Source: Bacteroidales bacterium (lineage in GTDB: Bacteria > Bacteroidota > Bacteroidia > Bacteroidales > JAGOPY01). Taken from it: a stretch of 11,573 nucleotides of DNA. Positions 1 through 7,181 of this stretch are shown piece by piece; position 1 is the stretch's first letter, and each line of letters begins with the position of its first letter. The position numbers were made by a program, and so were the translations under genes. The stretch is from assembly GCA_030638325.1 (NCBI GenBank), contig DAOWEV010000179.1, positions 1 to 11,573 on the forward strand, in the 5' to 3' direction. The notes under the pieces were generated by a model. It was not told the DNA's origin. It was given only the letters and a program-made list of their open reading frames with translations, and searched no databases.

Positions 1-29
1 ATAAGGTGAATTTTTTTTGTTAATTTAAA

Positions 30-57
30 ACTTTTAACTGTTCATTTTCAATCTCCG
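30..57. repeat. Degenerate heptad tract upstream of the epimerase gene
   Basis: Four loosely similar 7-base units can be laid end to end: ACTTTTA, ACTGTTC, ATTTTCA, ATCTCCG. Each starts with A and the second matches the unit of the large array at 9390-9606 in rotated form (ACTGTTC). Alone this would not be convincing; it is listed because similar tracts occupy most other gaps in the window. It covers the likely promoter region of the gene starting at 75. Confidence 0.35.
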
Positions 58-61
58 GCCT

Positions 62-69
62 TATTTTTG
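62..69 (+). promoter_or_regulatory. Possible Bacteroidota -7 box (TATTTTTG)
   Basis: TATTTTTG matches the Bacteroidota primary sigma factor -7 consensus TAnnTTTG. It ends only five bases before the ATG at 75, so transcription would give a leaderless or nearly leaderless message. No good -33 TTTG lies at the usual spacing of about 19-21 bases; only TGTT near 39-42 is close. In an AT-rich leader the match may be chance. Confidence 0.2.
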
Positions 70-74
70 CTTCC

Positions 75-1085
75 ATGAATCTGGTATCAGGAGGTACAGG
101 TCTTGTAGGATCACACCTGATCCTGGAATTACTGAAAAGGGGAGAAGAAGTCAGGGCGCTGAAACGCACCGGCAGTGATCTTGCTTTTATCAGGAAAATC
201 TTTCACATCTATTCTGAAAAACCGGAAGACTTGTTCAGCAAAATTACATGGGTTGAGGGTGACCTTCTCGATGTTATGTCATTGGAAGATGCCATGGAGG
301 GTGTTGATAAGCTATACCATAGTGCGGCCATGATCTCTTTTCTGTCTTCAGAACGCAAAAAAATGTTTAGAGTAAACATTTCAGGCACAGCCAATGTAGT
401 AAATGCAGCGTTGGAGAAAGGCATTCAGAAACTCTGCCATGTTTCATCAATAGCTGCACTGGGCCGGCCGGAGGATCATCATAATGCCATTGATGAAAAT
501 CTGCCCTGGGAGCGCTCTAAAAACAATACAGGCTATGCTGTCAGTAAATACGGGGCTGAGAACGAAGTCTACAGGGGCATCGCTGAGGGACTGCAGGCCG
601 TGATCGTGAATCCTTCGATTATACTGGGTATAGCTGATCCGTCGAAAGGCAGTGCCCGGCTGTTTTCAACAGTTTGGGACGGGATGAAATTTTATCCTCC
701 GGGCATCAACGGTTTTGTGGATGTCATCGATGTTGTAAAAGCCATGATACTGTTGATGGAAAGTAATATTTCGGGGGAACGTTTTATACTGAACGGGGTC
801 AATTCATCCTACCATGAGCTGTTCAGGCTCATTGCTAAATACTTTGATAAGCCACCTCCCACCATCAGGGCCGGACATTTTATGATAAAGGCAGCCTGGA
901 GGGCTGAGATGATCAAATATTTCGTTACCGGGAAAAAGCCCCTTATTACCAGGGAGACGGCAAGAACTTCCGGAAATACCTTTAAATACTCTAATGAAAA
1001 GATCTGTAAACAACTGGATTTCAAGTTTACCGGTTTTGATGAAACGATCCGTAGTTATTGTGAATACTATTCACATGAATTTTGA
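75..1085 (+). CDS. NAD(P)-dependent epimerase/dehydratase (extended SDR)
   Basis: A 336-residue extended short-chain dehydrogenase/reductase, a usual length for the family. Seen: a Rossmann dinucleotide-binding motif GGTGLVG at residues 6-12, the GDLLD segment near 62-66 that contacts the cofactor adenine, and a catalytic set made of Ser124/Ser125 (VSSIAALG), Tyr154 and Lys158 (YAVSK). The C-terminal half is the variable substrate domain and does not reveal the substrate. By general resemblance it is nearest the dihydroflavonol-4-reductase-like or sugar-epimerase-like SDRs common in Bacteroidota; the reaction is probably NAD(P)-linked oxidoreduction or epimerisation of a small sugar or alcohol in the cytoplasm. 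The ATG at 75 places the glycine motif at the very N-terminus, as expected. No Shine-Dalgarno site is visible. It precedes the flavodoxin on the same strand by 155 bases, so the two are probably transcribed separately. Confidence 0.9.
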   Translation: MNLVSGGTGLVGSHLILELLKRGEEVRALKRTGSDLAFIRKIFHIYSEKPEDLFSKITWVEGDLLDVMSLEDAMEGVDKLYHSAAMISFLSSERKKMFRVNISGTANVVNAALEKGIQKLCHVSSIAALGRPEDHHNAIDENLPWERSKNNTGYAVSKYGAENEVYRGIAEGLQAVIVNPSIILGIADPSKGSARLFSTVWDGMKFYPPGINGFVDVIDVVKAMILLMESNISGERFILNGVNSSYHELFRLIAKYFDKPPPTIRAGHFMIKAAWRAEMIKYFVTGKKPLITRETARTSGNTFKYSNEKICKQLDFKFTGFDETIRSYCEYYSHEF

Positions 1086-1111
1086 TAATTTTGCATTTAA
1101 AGAAATTATCG

Positions 1112-1135
1112 TTTTTGATCAATTAAAATCAAAAA
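1112..1135. terminator. Weak AT-rich hairpin after the epimerase gene
   Basis: TTTTTGAT (1112-1119) and ATCAAAAA (1128-1135) are perfect 8-base complements around an 8-base loop, 27 bases after the stop codon at 1085. The stem has only one G-C pair, and no T-tract follows it on the + strand, so it is at best a weak terminator or an RNA end-protecting hairpin. The rest of the gap to 1240 holds the octamer repeat at 1202-1225 and nothing else recognisable. Confidence 0.3.
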
Positions 1136-1201
1136 AGATATACGGATGAAATAACCATGGCAAGGCAATTTTGACACACAGGAGCATGATTAAAAAAGTT
1201 T

Positions 1202-1225
1202 CTTTGCGTCTCTGCGTCTCTGCGA
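1202..1225 (+). repeat. Three tandem octamers, consensus CTCTGCGT
   Basis: Units CTTTGCGT, CTCTGCGT and CTCTGCGA run end to end, 15 bases before the flavodoxin ATG. The motif is GC-richer than its surroundings. From general experience, tandem CTYTGCGT-like strings recur in gaps of many unrelated bacterial genomes; I cannot check copy number here. The position puts it inside the flavodoxin 5' leader or promoter. Confidence 0.7.
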
Positions 1226-1240
1226 GAAAATGTTAAACAT

Positions 1241-1762
1241 ATGAAAAAGATTGCTTTGATTTACTGGCCCAAAAAGGGCAATACCGAAAAAGCAGCCCAA
1301 AAGATCTACGAGGAATTTGATGAAGGGACCATCGATATCTTTACCATCACGGAATTCAATACTGCTGAATTCTCAATGTATGATGCTTTTATCATCGGCG
1401 CTCCGACCATGGGTGCAGATTCCTGGGAGGATGCTCACAAAACACGCTGGACTGATTTCTTCATGCGCATTTCAAAAGCAGAGATCAAGGGAAAGCCCTT
1501 TGCCATTTTCGGGCTGGGAGATCAGGTACTGTATCCCTACAATTTTGTGGATGGAATGATAGAGATCAAGAGAGAATTTGAAAGATGTGGGGCAATCCAT
1601 ATTGGATCATGGCCCGTGGAAGGTTATGATTTTGAGGAATCGGATTCGGTGATCGATGATGTGTTTGTAGGGCTGCCCCTGGATGAAGACCAGCAAAGCG
1701 AGCTTACCAATCAAAGGATTGCTGAGTGGACCGCATTATTAATGAAGGAGTTCAGCCTGTAA
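1241..1762 (+). CDS. Flavodoxin, long-chain type, atypical FMN loop
   Basis: A 173-residue protein matching the length and the C-terminal half of long-chain flavodoxins: GLGDQ (91-95) with Tyr98 for FMN stacking, then the long-chain insertion with SWPVEGYDFEES and FVGLPLDEDQQ. Flavodoxins carry low-potential electrons in the cytoplasm, replacing ferredoxin for example under iron limitation. Two FMN-contact sites differ from the textbook pattern: the phosphate loop reads WPKKGNTEK (9-17) instead of the S/T-x-T-G-x-T form, and the usual stacking tryptophan after PT is Met57 (APTMGADSW), with Trp62 five residues later. The fold assignment is firm; unusual redox properties are inference. The ATG at 1241 fits the family N-terminus. 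The gene converges with the transglycosylase gene, with only 6 bases between stop codons. Confidence 0.92.
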   Translation: MKKIALIYWPKKGNTEKAAQKIYEEFDEGTIDIFTITEFNTAEFSMYDAFIIGAPTMGADSWEDAHKTRWTDFFMRISKAEIKGKPFAIFGLGDQVLYPYNFVDGMIEIKREFERCGAIHIGSWPVEGYDFEESDSVIDDVFVGLPLDEDQQSELTNQRIAEWTALLMKEFSL

Positions 1763-1768
1763 TTCCGA

Positions 1769-3244
1769 TCAGTTTTTGATCACATTTTTATAGTGTTTAT
1801 ACCTGTCGAGGATCTCAATGACGAAGTTATAGGTTTCTTCGCCGCGGGCATATCCGTACCTGACCACAGGATCGCGGTAGTACTTCGGGTCTGATTTTTT
1901 CAGGATATAGTAATCCACATTTTCACTCCATACATTCTGGTCTTTGCCATGTTTTTCTGCCAATCTGCGTGCATCATAAATATGAGCTATGCCAACATTA
2001 TAGGAAGCCAGGACGAATTTCATTCTTTCTTCGGGATCATCAATTTCTTCCGGGAGCTGTTTATTCAGGCTATTCATAAAAAGTACACCGGCTTCTATTT
2101 GCTCCTCTGCAGACGAAGTAGTATCTACCCCATAAGAAGCTGCAGTACCGGGCATTAGCTGCATCAGGCCCCAGGCGCCGGCCCAGGACTTCACATCCGG
2201 CTGAAACTGGGATTCCTGGTAGATCAATGAGGCCAGCAGCCGCCAGTCAAGGTCGTATTTTTCGCTGATCTGCCTGATAATGTCATCATACTTAGAGATA
2301 TTACCTCCCTTCAGGGAATGGTACTCACTTTTTGCAATATATACCGATCTGGGATTCTTAAAATATTTGTTATAAATATATTTTGAAGTGAGCGATTTAT
2401 TAAAATCAATCAACCAATCATTCATAACAGACAGGAGGCTATCAGATCCTTTTTTTACGGCCCAGGCCAGGTTTTGTGGAAAGCTGACTGCTGTTTTCAC
2501 ATCGATGTTCTTGAAATATTTTTCATTGACCATTGCAACATGCTCATCTGCAATGGTATAATCTATCTCTCCTTTAGCCACAGCCTCGATTAATTGCTCC
2601 ACTTCCCTGTCGGGGTCTTCGATGATATTTATAGGGCTGCCGATCTCATCCGACAGGTTCTCAAGCCTTGTGTAGAATATGGTCCCTTTTTGGATATTTA
2701 TAGTTTTTCCGGCCAACTCGAGCGGATTGCGTATCAAATGCATCTCAATCTCATCCCATGTTTTCATCTTACGCCAGTTTTCAGGCATTCGCTGCACAAG
2801 TACCTGCCGTGTCTGCAAATGGGGTATGGTAAAATCCACTAATTTAGTTCTCTCCTTGGTGATGGTCAATCCCATTGCCATCAGGTCGTATTCCCCGTTA
2901 TCCAGTCCTGCAAAAGCATCATAGATATTGTTGTTGATCCTCATCTCGAGATCCACATCGAGGTATTCAGCAAATATTTTTAACTTTTCAAACTCATATC
3001 CCATAGGCTCTCCCCTGTAAATAAAATAACTCATGGAATTGTAGTTGGTAACTGCGACAATTACACCCCTCTCAAGGATCTTATCGAGGTGGGTTTTTTG
3101 AGATGGTTTTTCTTTCTTCAGTATTTCCGATATCTTTTTGTCATTATTTGTAAGACAGGAAAAAGAGATAAACAATACCAGTAAAAGCAAAGTAATATTG
3201 AAAATGATTTTTATTTCTCTTTTCTCCTGAAGAAAAATAAGCAT
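1769..3244 (-). CDS. mltF: MltF-type membrane-bound lytic murein transglycosylase
   Basis: A 491-residue lipoprotein with the two-domain MltF plan. Residues 11-30 form a hydrophobic signal ending in a lipobox (FSFSC-like, ISFSC) with Cys30 as lipidation site. Residues about 55-295 are a periplasmic solute-binding (SBP_bac_3) domain with typical segments such as GEYDLMAMGLTITKERT (117-133). Residues about 320-480 are a family 1 lytic transglycosylase (SLT) domain: catalytic Glu344 in YQESQF, GLMQLMP (359-365), and ASYNVG (413-418). The enzyme cleaves glycan strands of peptidoglycan non-hydrolytically, making 1,6-anhydro ends; the binding domain regulates it in E. coli MltF. The ATG at 3242-3244 gives a normal short positive stretch before the hydrophobic core. 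An 9-bp inverted repeat lies 37-62 bases upstream of the start. It stands alone between the convergent flavodoxin and a long repeat-rich gap. Confidence 0.93.
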   Translation of the reverse strand: MLIFLQEKREIKIIFNITLLLLVLFISFSCLTNNDKKISEILKKEKPSQKTHLDKILERGVIVAVTNYNSMSYFIYRGEPMGYEFEKLKIFAEYLDVDLEMRINNNIYDAFAGLDNGEYDLMAMGLTITKERTKLVDFTIPHLQTRQVLVQRMPENWRKMKTWDEIEMHLIRNPLELAGKTINIQKGTIFYTRLENLSDEIGSPINIIEDPDREVEQLIEAVAKGEIDYTIADEHVAMVNEKYFKNIDVKTAVSFPQNLAWAVKKGSDSLLSVMNDWLIDFNKSLTSKYIYNKYFKNPRSVYIAKSEYHSLKGGNISKYDDIIRQISEKYDLDWRLLASLIYQESQFQPDVKSWAGAWGLMQLMPGTAASYGVDTTSSAEEQIEAGVLFMNSLNKQLPEEIDDPEERMKFVLASYNVGIAHIYDARRLAEKHGKDQNVWSENVDYYILKKSDPKYYRDPVVRYGYARGEETYNFVIEILDRYKHYKNVIKN

Positions 3245-3258
3245 AAAAGAGTTTTTGG

Positions 3259-3286
3259 TTTATACTTTTAACCTTTAACTCCTCTT
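3259..3286. repeat. Short heptad tract just upstream of mltF
   Basis: Units TTTATAC, TTTTAAC, CTTTAAC and TCCTCTT can be read in phase; the middle two differ by one base. On the mltF strand they read GTTAAAG, GTTAAAA. The tract occupies the mltF leader, ending 15 bases before its start codon. Confidence 0.5.
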
Positions 3287-3306
3287 TAAAACATGAATTA
3301 AAGAGG
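3281..3306. promoter_or_regulatory. Perfect 9-bp inverted repeat upstream of mltF
   Basis: CCTCTTTAA (3281-3289) and TTAAAGAGG (3298-3306) are perfect complements separated by 8 bases. The 26-bp element lies 37 bases before the mltF ATG. No T-tract follows on either strand, so it suits a dyad operator or a leader hairpin better than a terminator. No regulator gene is in the window. Confidence 0.5.
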
Positions 3307-3365
3307 CTGACTGATCATCAAATATCGGAATATTTTTTGAATCAGCAGCCAAAAAGGATTTTATT

Positions 3366-3428
3366 GTTACGGGTTACAGGTTACGGGTTACTGGTTATGA
3401 GTTACCAGTTACTGGCTACGGGTTTCAT
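3366..3428 (+). repeat. Heptad array, consensus GTTACNG, 8-9 units
   Basis: In order the units read GTTACGG, GTTACAG, GTTACGG, GTTACTG, GTTATGA, GTTACCA, GTTACTG, GCTACGG and a decayed GTTTCAT. The first five positions are nearly fixed and positions 6-7 vary. The array sits in the middle of the 324-base gap between the protease stop and the mltF start. Apart from repeats and the dyad at 3281-3306, I see no gene, RNA gene or clear promoter in that gap. Confidence 0.85.
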
Positions 3429-3493
3429 TTCCAAACATTTGTAGCTTTTCATAGTTTCCCGAAAAAATTACATCTAAAAATGCTTCTGTAAAC

Positions 3494-3521
3494 CCGTATC
3501 GCGTATCTCTCAATCCGTAAC
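3494..3521 (-). repeat. Inverted heptad tract, CCGTAAC-like, 4 units
   Basis: Units CCGTATC, GCGTATC, TCTCAAT and CCGTAAC lie in register and are the reverse-complement form of the GTTACGG units at 3366-3428. The two tracts can therefore pair: for example TACGGGTTT (3417-3425) with AAACCCGTA (3490-3498), or GTTACGG (3366-3372) with CCGTAAC (3515-3521). In RNA this would fold as a large hairpin with about 60 to 140 bases between arms, downstream of the protease gene. Confidence 0.6.
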
Positions 3522-3532
3522 TTTTTCTTTAT

Positions 3533-3561
3533 AGGTGACCCAATGCGGAAAACAGGTGACC
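3533..3561. repeat. Direct repeat of AGGTGACC, 21-base period
   Basis: AGGTGACC occurs at 3533-3540 and again at 3554-3561, exactly 21 bases apart (three heptad lengths, or two helical turns). GGTGACC is itself almost self-complementary. The second copy lies 8 bases beyond the protease stop codon. It may be a remnant of another heptad-derived duplication; a role is not evident. Confidence 0.45.
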
Positions 3562-3568
3562 GAAGAAT

Positions 3569-6500
3569 TCACTTCCCGGTATGCAAAATCCCACCAGTCT
3601 CTATCGTAACATTTCCATTGACAATCATCTGAAAGCCCTGGTTGATCTCCAGTCGGCCGCCGTTTTTAATTGTCAGGTTTTTACAACGACAGGCTCCTTC
3701 TGAACTATGGATAGAAAGATCATCGTTCAATACAGGGTAATTTGACGCTCCTCCATAAATGATAATATCTACGGTTTCATCGGGAACAGTACCAGAACAC
3801 CAGTTAGAGGCGGTGTTCCAATCTGTCGAGGTTGTACCTGCCCAAAGTGCTTGAGCAGGCCCGTTAATAGTAATATCATCAAAAGTATAACCATCACTGG
3901 CTGTGATGGTAGTGGCAGGATAATTATCTTCTTGTCCAAATCGTATCTGGAATGTTGAAGATACGGTTTGTACCGGAGAGGCAGCAGCTAAAAAAGCGTA
4001 AATATCCAGGTCAACAACATGATTCCAGGAACCTGCTGATCCCTGGTTGAGATACAGATCATATATCTCTACCCAAGCATCATTATTGCTTCCTCTTACC
4101 CAGACCCGGTCATTTGAATGGGGTTCCTCTCCGTGATGCATGTAATAAAATGATAAGGACAATGAATCAGCATTCATATAATTGATGAGGTTTAACCCGG
4201 CGATCAGATAGTTAGTATTTACCCCCCCACTCATAGCTCGATCTAAAGTAGCAGCTTTTAAACCACTATGATAGAAACCGCTACCTGCTTCGAACCGCAA
4301 TCGCCCTCCGTCATTAACCATATCATAGCTCCATTCAGGAATTCCGGTAAGTGAAGAATTATCCGATGTAAAAGTTGTTAATGGCCCTGCGTCCTCCCAA
4401 TCTTCAACCCAGGGCAGTGTGGTGGGGACACATAAGGTGGTGAGAGTCATATTATCCCCATATCCGATCCCATTTGCATTTATTGCATAAGCCCTGAAAT
4501 AGTAAGTAGTATTTGAGTTTAATCCGGTTAACAACACAGCAAAAGTACCTGTTGTATCAGTTGGTGAAGTTTGTATGCTGATTACACCGGTATCCCCGAT
4601 TTGAGGACCGGGAATCAGGCTGTAAACAATACCGCTTTCAGTGACTGTGGATCCATAATCATTCATAATTTCCCCATTCCCGGTTGTCGAATTCCAACTC
4701 ATGCCAGTTGCTGCGATTGTTATTACACCTGGTGTAAAAGCACAGGAACCGGAAAGGTTTAATGTAGTCACATAGGGTTTATGATTGTGTTTTGAAATCG
4801 TAAGTGTGGCGGTTGCCCCCGGGCTTGTGACGGTGTAGGTGATCGTTCCGTCACCTGAGGCATCTAAAACTGTTTTTCCGATCAACTGCTCATTATATAC
4901 CAGGGTTGCCGTTGCCCCGGCAGTTGAACTTGTAATGCTGAATAAAGTACCTGCACAGGAAAGTACTGTTGAATGAGATGCTGTTATTATGCTGTCATTG
5001 GGATTGGACGTCCAGATCTTCATGGCCGGATCTCCAAACCAATGGAATAGCTCATGTTGATAGCCTGAATTACCCCAGTTTTGTACCATAGCAACAAGCC
5101 CCTGGTTTACAACATCCCCCATAGTATAAACATTGTTACCTGCTCCAGTGGTATAGTTTGCACCGGTACCACCTGAGCCGAAAACGGCATATAATCCGGG
5201 ATCCGGCCAAATGGCATCAATCATACCTATTGACAGGGCATCATTGTATCCACTGTAACTATAATATGCAGCTGCCACAACTCCGACGGCACCCTTATTT
5301 TCCATCCGCAGGAACTTCTCTGCAAAACAATTACTTAATTGAAACTCTCCTGAATGACAATTGATGCTAAAAACAACAGGCAACTTGTTTCCATTTAGCA
5401 GGCTTGACATGCTTGTTGTTGTATAATATGGATGTGCCCATCCTGAACCGCCTGCAAAACCATGATCCCTGTGAAAAACATAAAATTTTCCGGAATTAAT
5501 TGCAGATGTAATATCGCTGCTCCCACCATTCCAGTTGAATGACGTTGAACGAAGATCAGCAGACAATAACTCCCCATTGGAATAATAAGTGTTATTATAA
5601 TGCAGTGTTGTAACATTGGCTGTAGTGCCGGTATAATAAACTCTTTCTGAAGTATATCCTTGATCATCCTGTAAATAATCCCTGATATTTTCGCTCGTAT
5701 GGCAAAATCTTCGGTCTGCATAACCAGCGTGGGAATCATCCTGATATTGGGCGCAGTTCAATCCATTTTGATAAAAACTTGCATCATTTACAGGATCTTT
5801 TTCATAGTTGGTAATTTTATCAATAACTACCTGGGCTTCAGTAGCTGAAGAAACGGATATACGTCCATGGGCCATGTCGGGCACCCAATCGCCGGCACCT
5901 CCCATACATGCGTAATATAAATCAGTTGCAAAATCATTTCCATAATAAGGGTCCTGATGAATTTCTCCGGGAACCGCATAAGGGCCTGAATGGTCACCTA
6001 TAATAACAAAATAATCAGGTTTAGGGGTCCAGCTGTTATAACGGTCATGAATAGCTGTTTTTACCTGTCCTGCGGTCCAGCTTGCTTGTGAAACAACTTC
6101 TACGGAGTATCCCAACTGGCGCTTCCAGTCTGCCAGATCATTTGCAGTGCTTAGATATTGGTCATGAGTGATTATGATATAGTCTTTTTCACCAGATCTT
6201 GAGCCATTGGGATTGTATGAAACACCCTCAGGAATGCTTTCTGAATTAATCACATTAAGTTTCAATAAATTCGTATAAAATACTGAGTTCACCTGCCTTA
6301 AACTATTAAACGATCCTTCACCCCCAATAAAATCCAGGCGGTACCTTATTTTTGAATAGACCCTTATCTTCCCGCTAACAGGGTTAAATTGCACAGGCCG
6401 TACCTGCGTGACGGCAAGGGGCGTTTCCCTGCTTAGCAAAATATCTGTGATCTCCACGACATCATGAGGGAAAAATTCATCCGCATTATAGATTTTTGGA

Positions 6501-6970
6501 TCTTTCTGAAATTCCGGCTCAGGCGCACCTTCGACATCTCTGGCAGGTTCCAATGCAGGATGGATCATAAAACCATCATATTCCAGGAATTCAGCTTCAA
6601 CTACCACAATGTTTCCCATTGCATTTACAGGCATTGCTATAATCTCATTATGAGCCGGCAAGGCAGGCGCTCCCACCTGGCACATTTTAGCAAATCCTTC
6701 AATATGAAGGAAATTGTATTTATCTCCCTCCACTTCGGTTTCAGTGATATATGTACCCTCAAATTGATAGTCGATTTCAATAAACAGCGCCCCTCCATTT
6801 ATTACAAGTCTTTCAGGCTCAGTGTTCGCCTGATTTTTACCAGTTATGCCTTCTTTGAATGAAAAGTATTGATTGTTTTGACCATTCACTATTGAAAAGC
6901 TAATTGACCATAGGAGGAGCGAACATATTTGTAATGTTTTTATCCTGCTTTGAGATTTAAAAAAAATCAT
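3569..6970 (-). CDS. Secreted gingipain-like cysteine protease (peptidase C25), C-terminus short
   Basis: About 1133 residues from the ATG at 6968-6970; an in-frame GTG at 6980-6982 would add four residues but seems less likely. Numbering from the ATG: signal peptide about 1-31; C25-type propeptide region about 50-245; C25 catalytic domain about 260-655 with His503 (FHRDHG) and Cys538 (INCHSGE) as the catalytic pair and the conserved HWFGDPAMKIW near 643-653; an Ig-like C25 C-terminal domain about 660-740; an FN3-like domain about 745-850 (TTYYFRAYAINANG); a jelly-roll domain about 855-1035 (GYTFDDITI); and a beta-strand repeat segment about 1040-1133 starting WAGTTSTDWNTASNW. Such enzymes are exported by Sec and then the type IX system and degrade proteins outside the cell. 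The usual C-terminal sorting domain is absent: the protein stops at ETGGILHTGK. Substrate specificity cannot be told. Confidence 0.92.
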   Translation of the reverse strand: MIFFKSQSRIKTLQICSLLLWSISFSIVNGQNNQYFSFKEGITGKNQANTEPERLVINGGALFIEIDYQFEGTYITETEVEGDKYNFLHIEGFAKMCQVGAPALPAHNEIIAMPVNAMGNIVVVEAEFLEYDGFMIHPALEPARDVEGAPEPEFQKDPKIYNADEFFPHDVVEITDILLSRETPLAVTQVRPVQFNPVSGKIRVYSKIRYRLDFIGGEGSFNSLRQVNSVFYTNLLKLNVINSESIPEGVSYNPNGSRSGEKDYIIITHDQYLSTANDLADWKRQLGYSVEVVSQASWTAGQVKTAIHDRYNSWTPKPDYFVIIGDHSGPYAVPGEIHQDPYYGNDFATDLYYACMGGAGDWVPDMAHGRISVSSATEAQVVIDKITNYEKDPVNDASFYQNGLNCAQYQDDSHAGYADRRFCHTSENIRDYLQDDQGYTSERVYYTGTTANVTTLHYNNTYYSNGELLSADLRSTSFNWNGGSSDITSAINSGKFYVFHRDHGFAGGSGWAHPYYTTTSMSSLLNGNKLPVVFSINCHSGEFQLSNCFAEKFLRMENKGAVGVVAAAYYSYSGYNDALSIGMIDAIWPDPGLYAVFGSGGTGANYTTGAGNNVYTMGDVVNQGLVAMVQNWGNSGYQHELFHWFGDPAMKIWTSNPNDSIITASHSTVLSCAGTLFSITSSTAGATATLVYNEQLIGKTVLDASGDGTITYTVTSPGATATLTISKHNHKPYVTTLNLSGSCAFTPGVITIAATGMSWNSTTGNGEIMNDYGSTVTESGIVYSLIPGPQIGDTGVISIQTSPTDTTGTFAVLLTGLNSNTTYYFRAYAINANGIGYGDNMTLTTLCVPTTLPWVEDWEDAGPLTTFTSDNSSLTGIPEWSYDMVNDGGRLRFEAGSGFYHSGLKAATLDRAMSGGVNTNYLIAGLNLINYMNADSLSLSFYYMHHGEEPHSNDRVWVRGSNNDAWVEIYDLYLNQGSAGSWNHVVDLDIYAFLAAASPVQTVSSTFQIRFGQEDNYPATTITASDGYTFDDITINGPAQALWAGTTSTDWNTASNWCSGTVPDETVDIIIYGGASNYPVLNDDLSIHSSEGACRCKNLTIKNGGRLEINQGFQMIVNGNVTIETGGILHTGK

Positions 6971-7004
6971 AGCCGTTCTCACAGAAAAAATGTTAATGCA
7001 TTAG

Positions 7005-7058
7005 TTCTTTTTAGAGGATGGATGATTTAAATTATTTCTCTTTTGAGGATGGATGGTT
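7005..7058. promoter_or_regulatory. 31-bp-spaced direct repeat upstream of the C25 protease
   Basis: Two 23-base copies, 7005-7027 and 7036-7058, agree at 20 positions. The core GAGGATGGATG is identical (7014-7024 and 7045-7055), and on the protease strand it reads CATCCATCCTC. The copies are 31 bases apart, close to three helical turns, and their cores begin 44 and 75 bases upstream of the protease ATG. This is a plausible tandem operator for a dimeric or two-component regulator. A simple tandem duplication is the alternative. Confidence 0.45.
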
Positions 7059-7181
7059 ACAAAAGAACTTAATTTCCGGTAATTAATAATAAATGAGTTA
7101 ATACATAACTAATAATATACTAATCACTTAGTAATTAATCATAAAATAGTAAAAAGGTAACTCAATAATACTGTTCAATTA
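7059..7181. other. AT-rich gap between exporter operon end and protease promoter
   Basis: The stretch is strongly AT-rich and dominated by TAAT-containing words. A 6-bp hairpin, TACTAA (7118-7123) with TTAGTA (7128-7133), is the only dyad seen; it has one G-C pair and is too weak to call a terminator with confidence. No open frame or RNA gene is recognisable. The permease 2 operon probably ends its transcript here, and the protease promoter probably lies on the right side of the direct repeat. Confidence 0.4.

Noticed and set aside
1767..1781. Hairpin GATCA/TGATC between the convergent flavodoxin and mltF ends as a bidirectional terminator
   Set aside because: Only five base pairs, overlapping the mltF stop codon, and no clear T-tract on either side; too weak to call.
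3319..3353. mltF promoter with CAAATATC as reverse-strand -7 box and CAAA as -33 box
   Set aside because: The -7 match has a mismatch at a fixed position and the spacing is about 23 bases, longer than usual for Bacteroidota.
5395..5739. 114-residue open frame on the - strand inside the protease gene
   Set aside because: It overlaps the C25 catalytic domain in another frame; the protease frame has family motifs here and this one has none.
6464..6862. 132-residue open frame on the + strand antisense to the protease N-terminus
   Set aside because: No domain, lies opposite the propeptide region of a clear gene, composition typical of a complementary-strand shadow.
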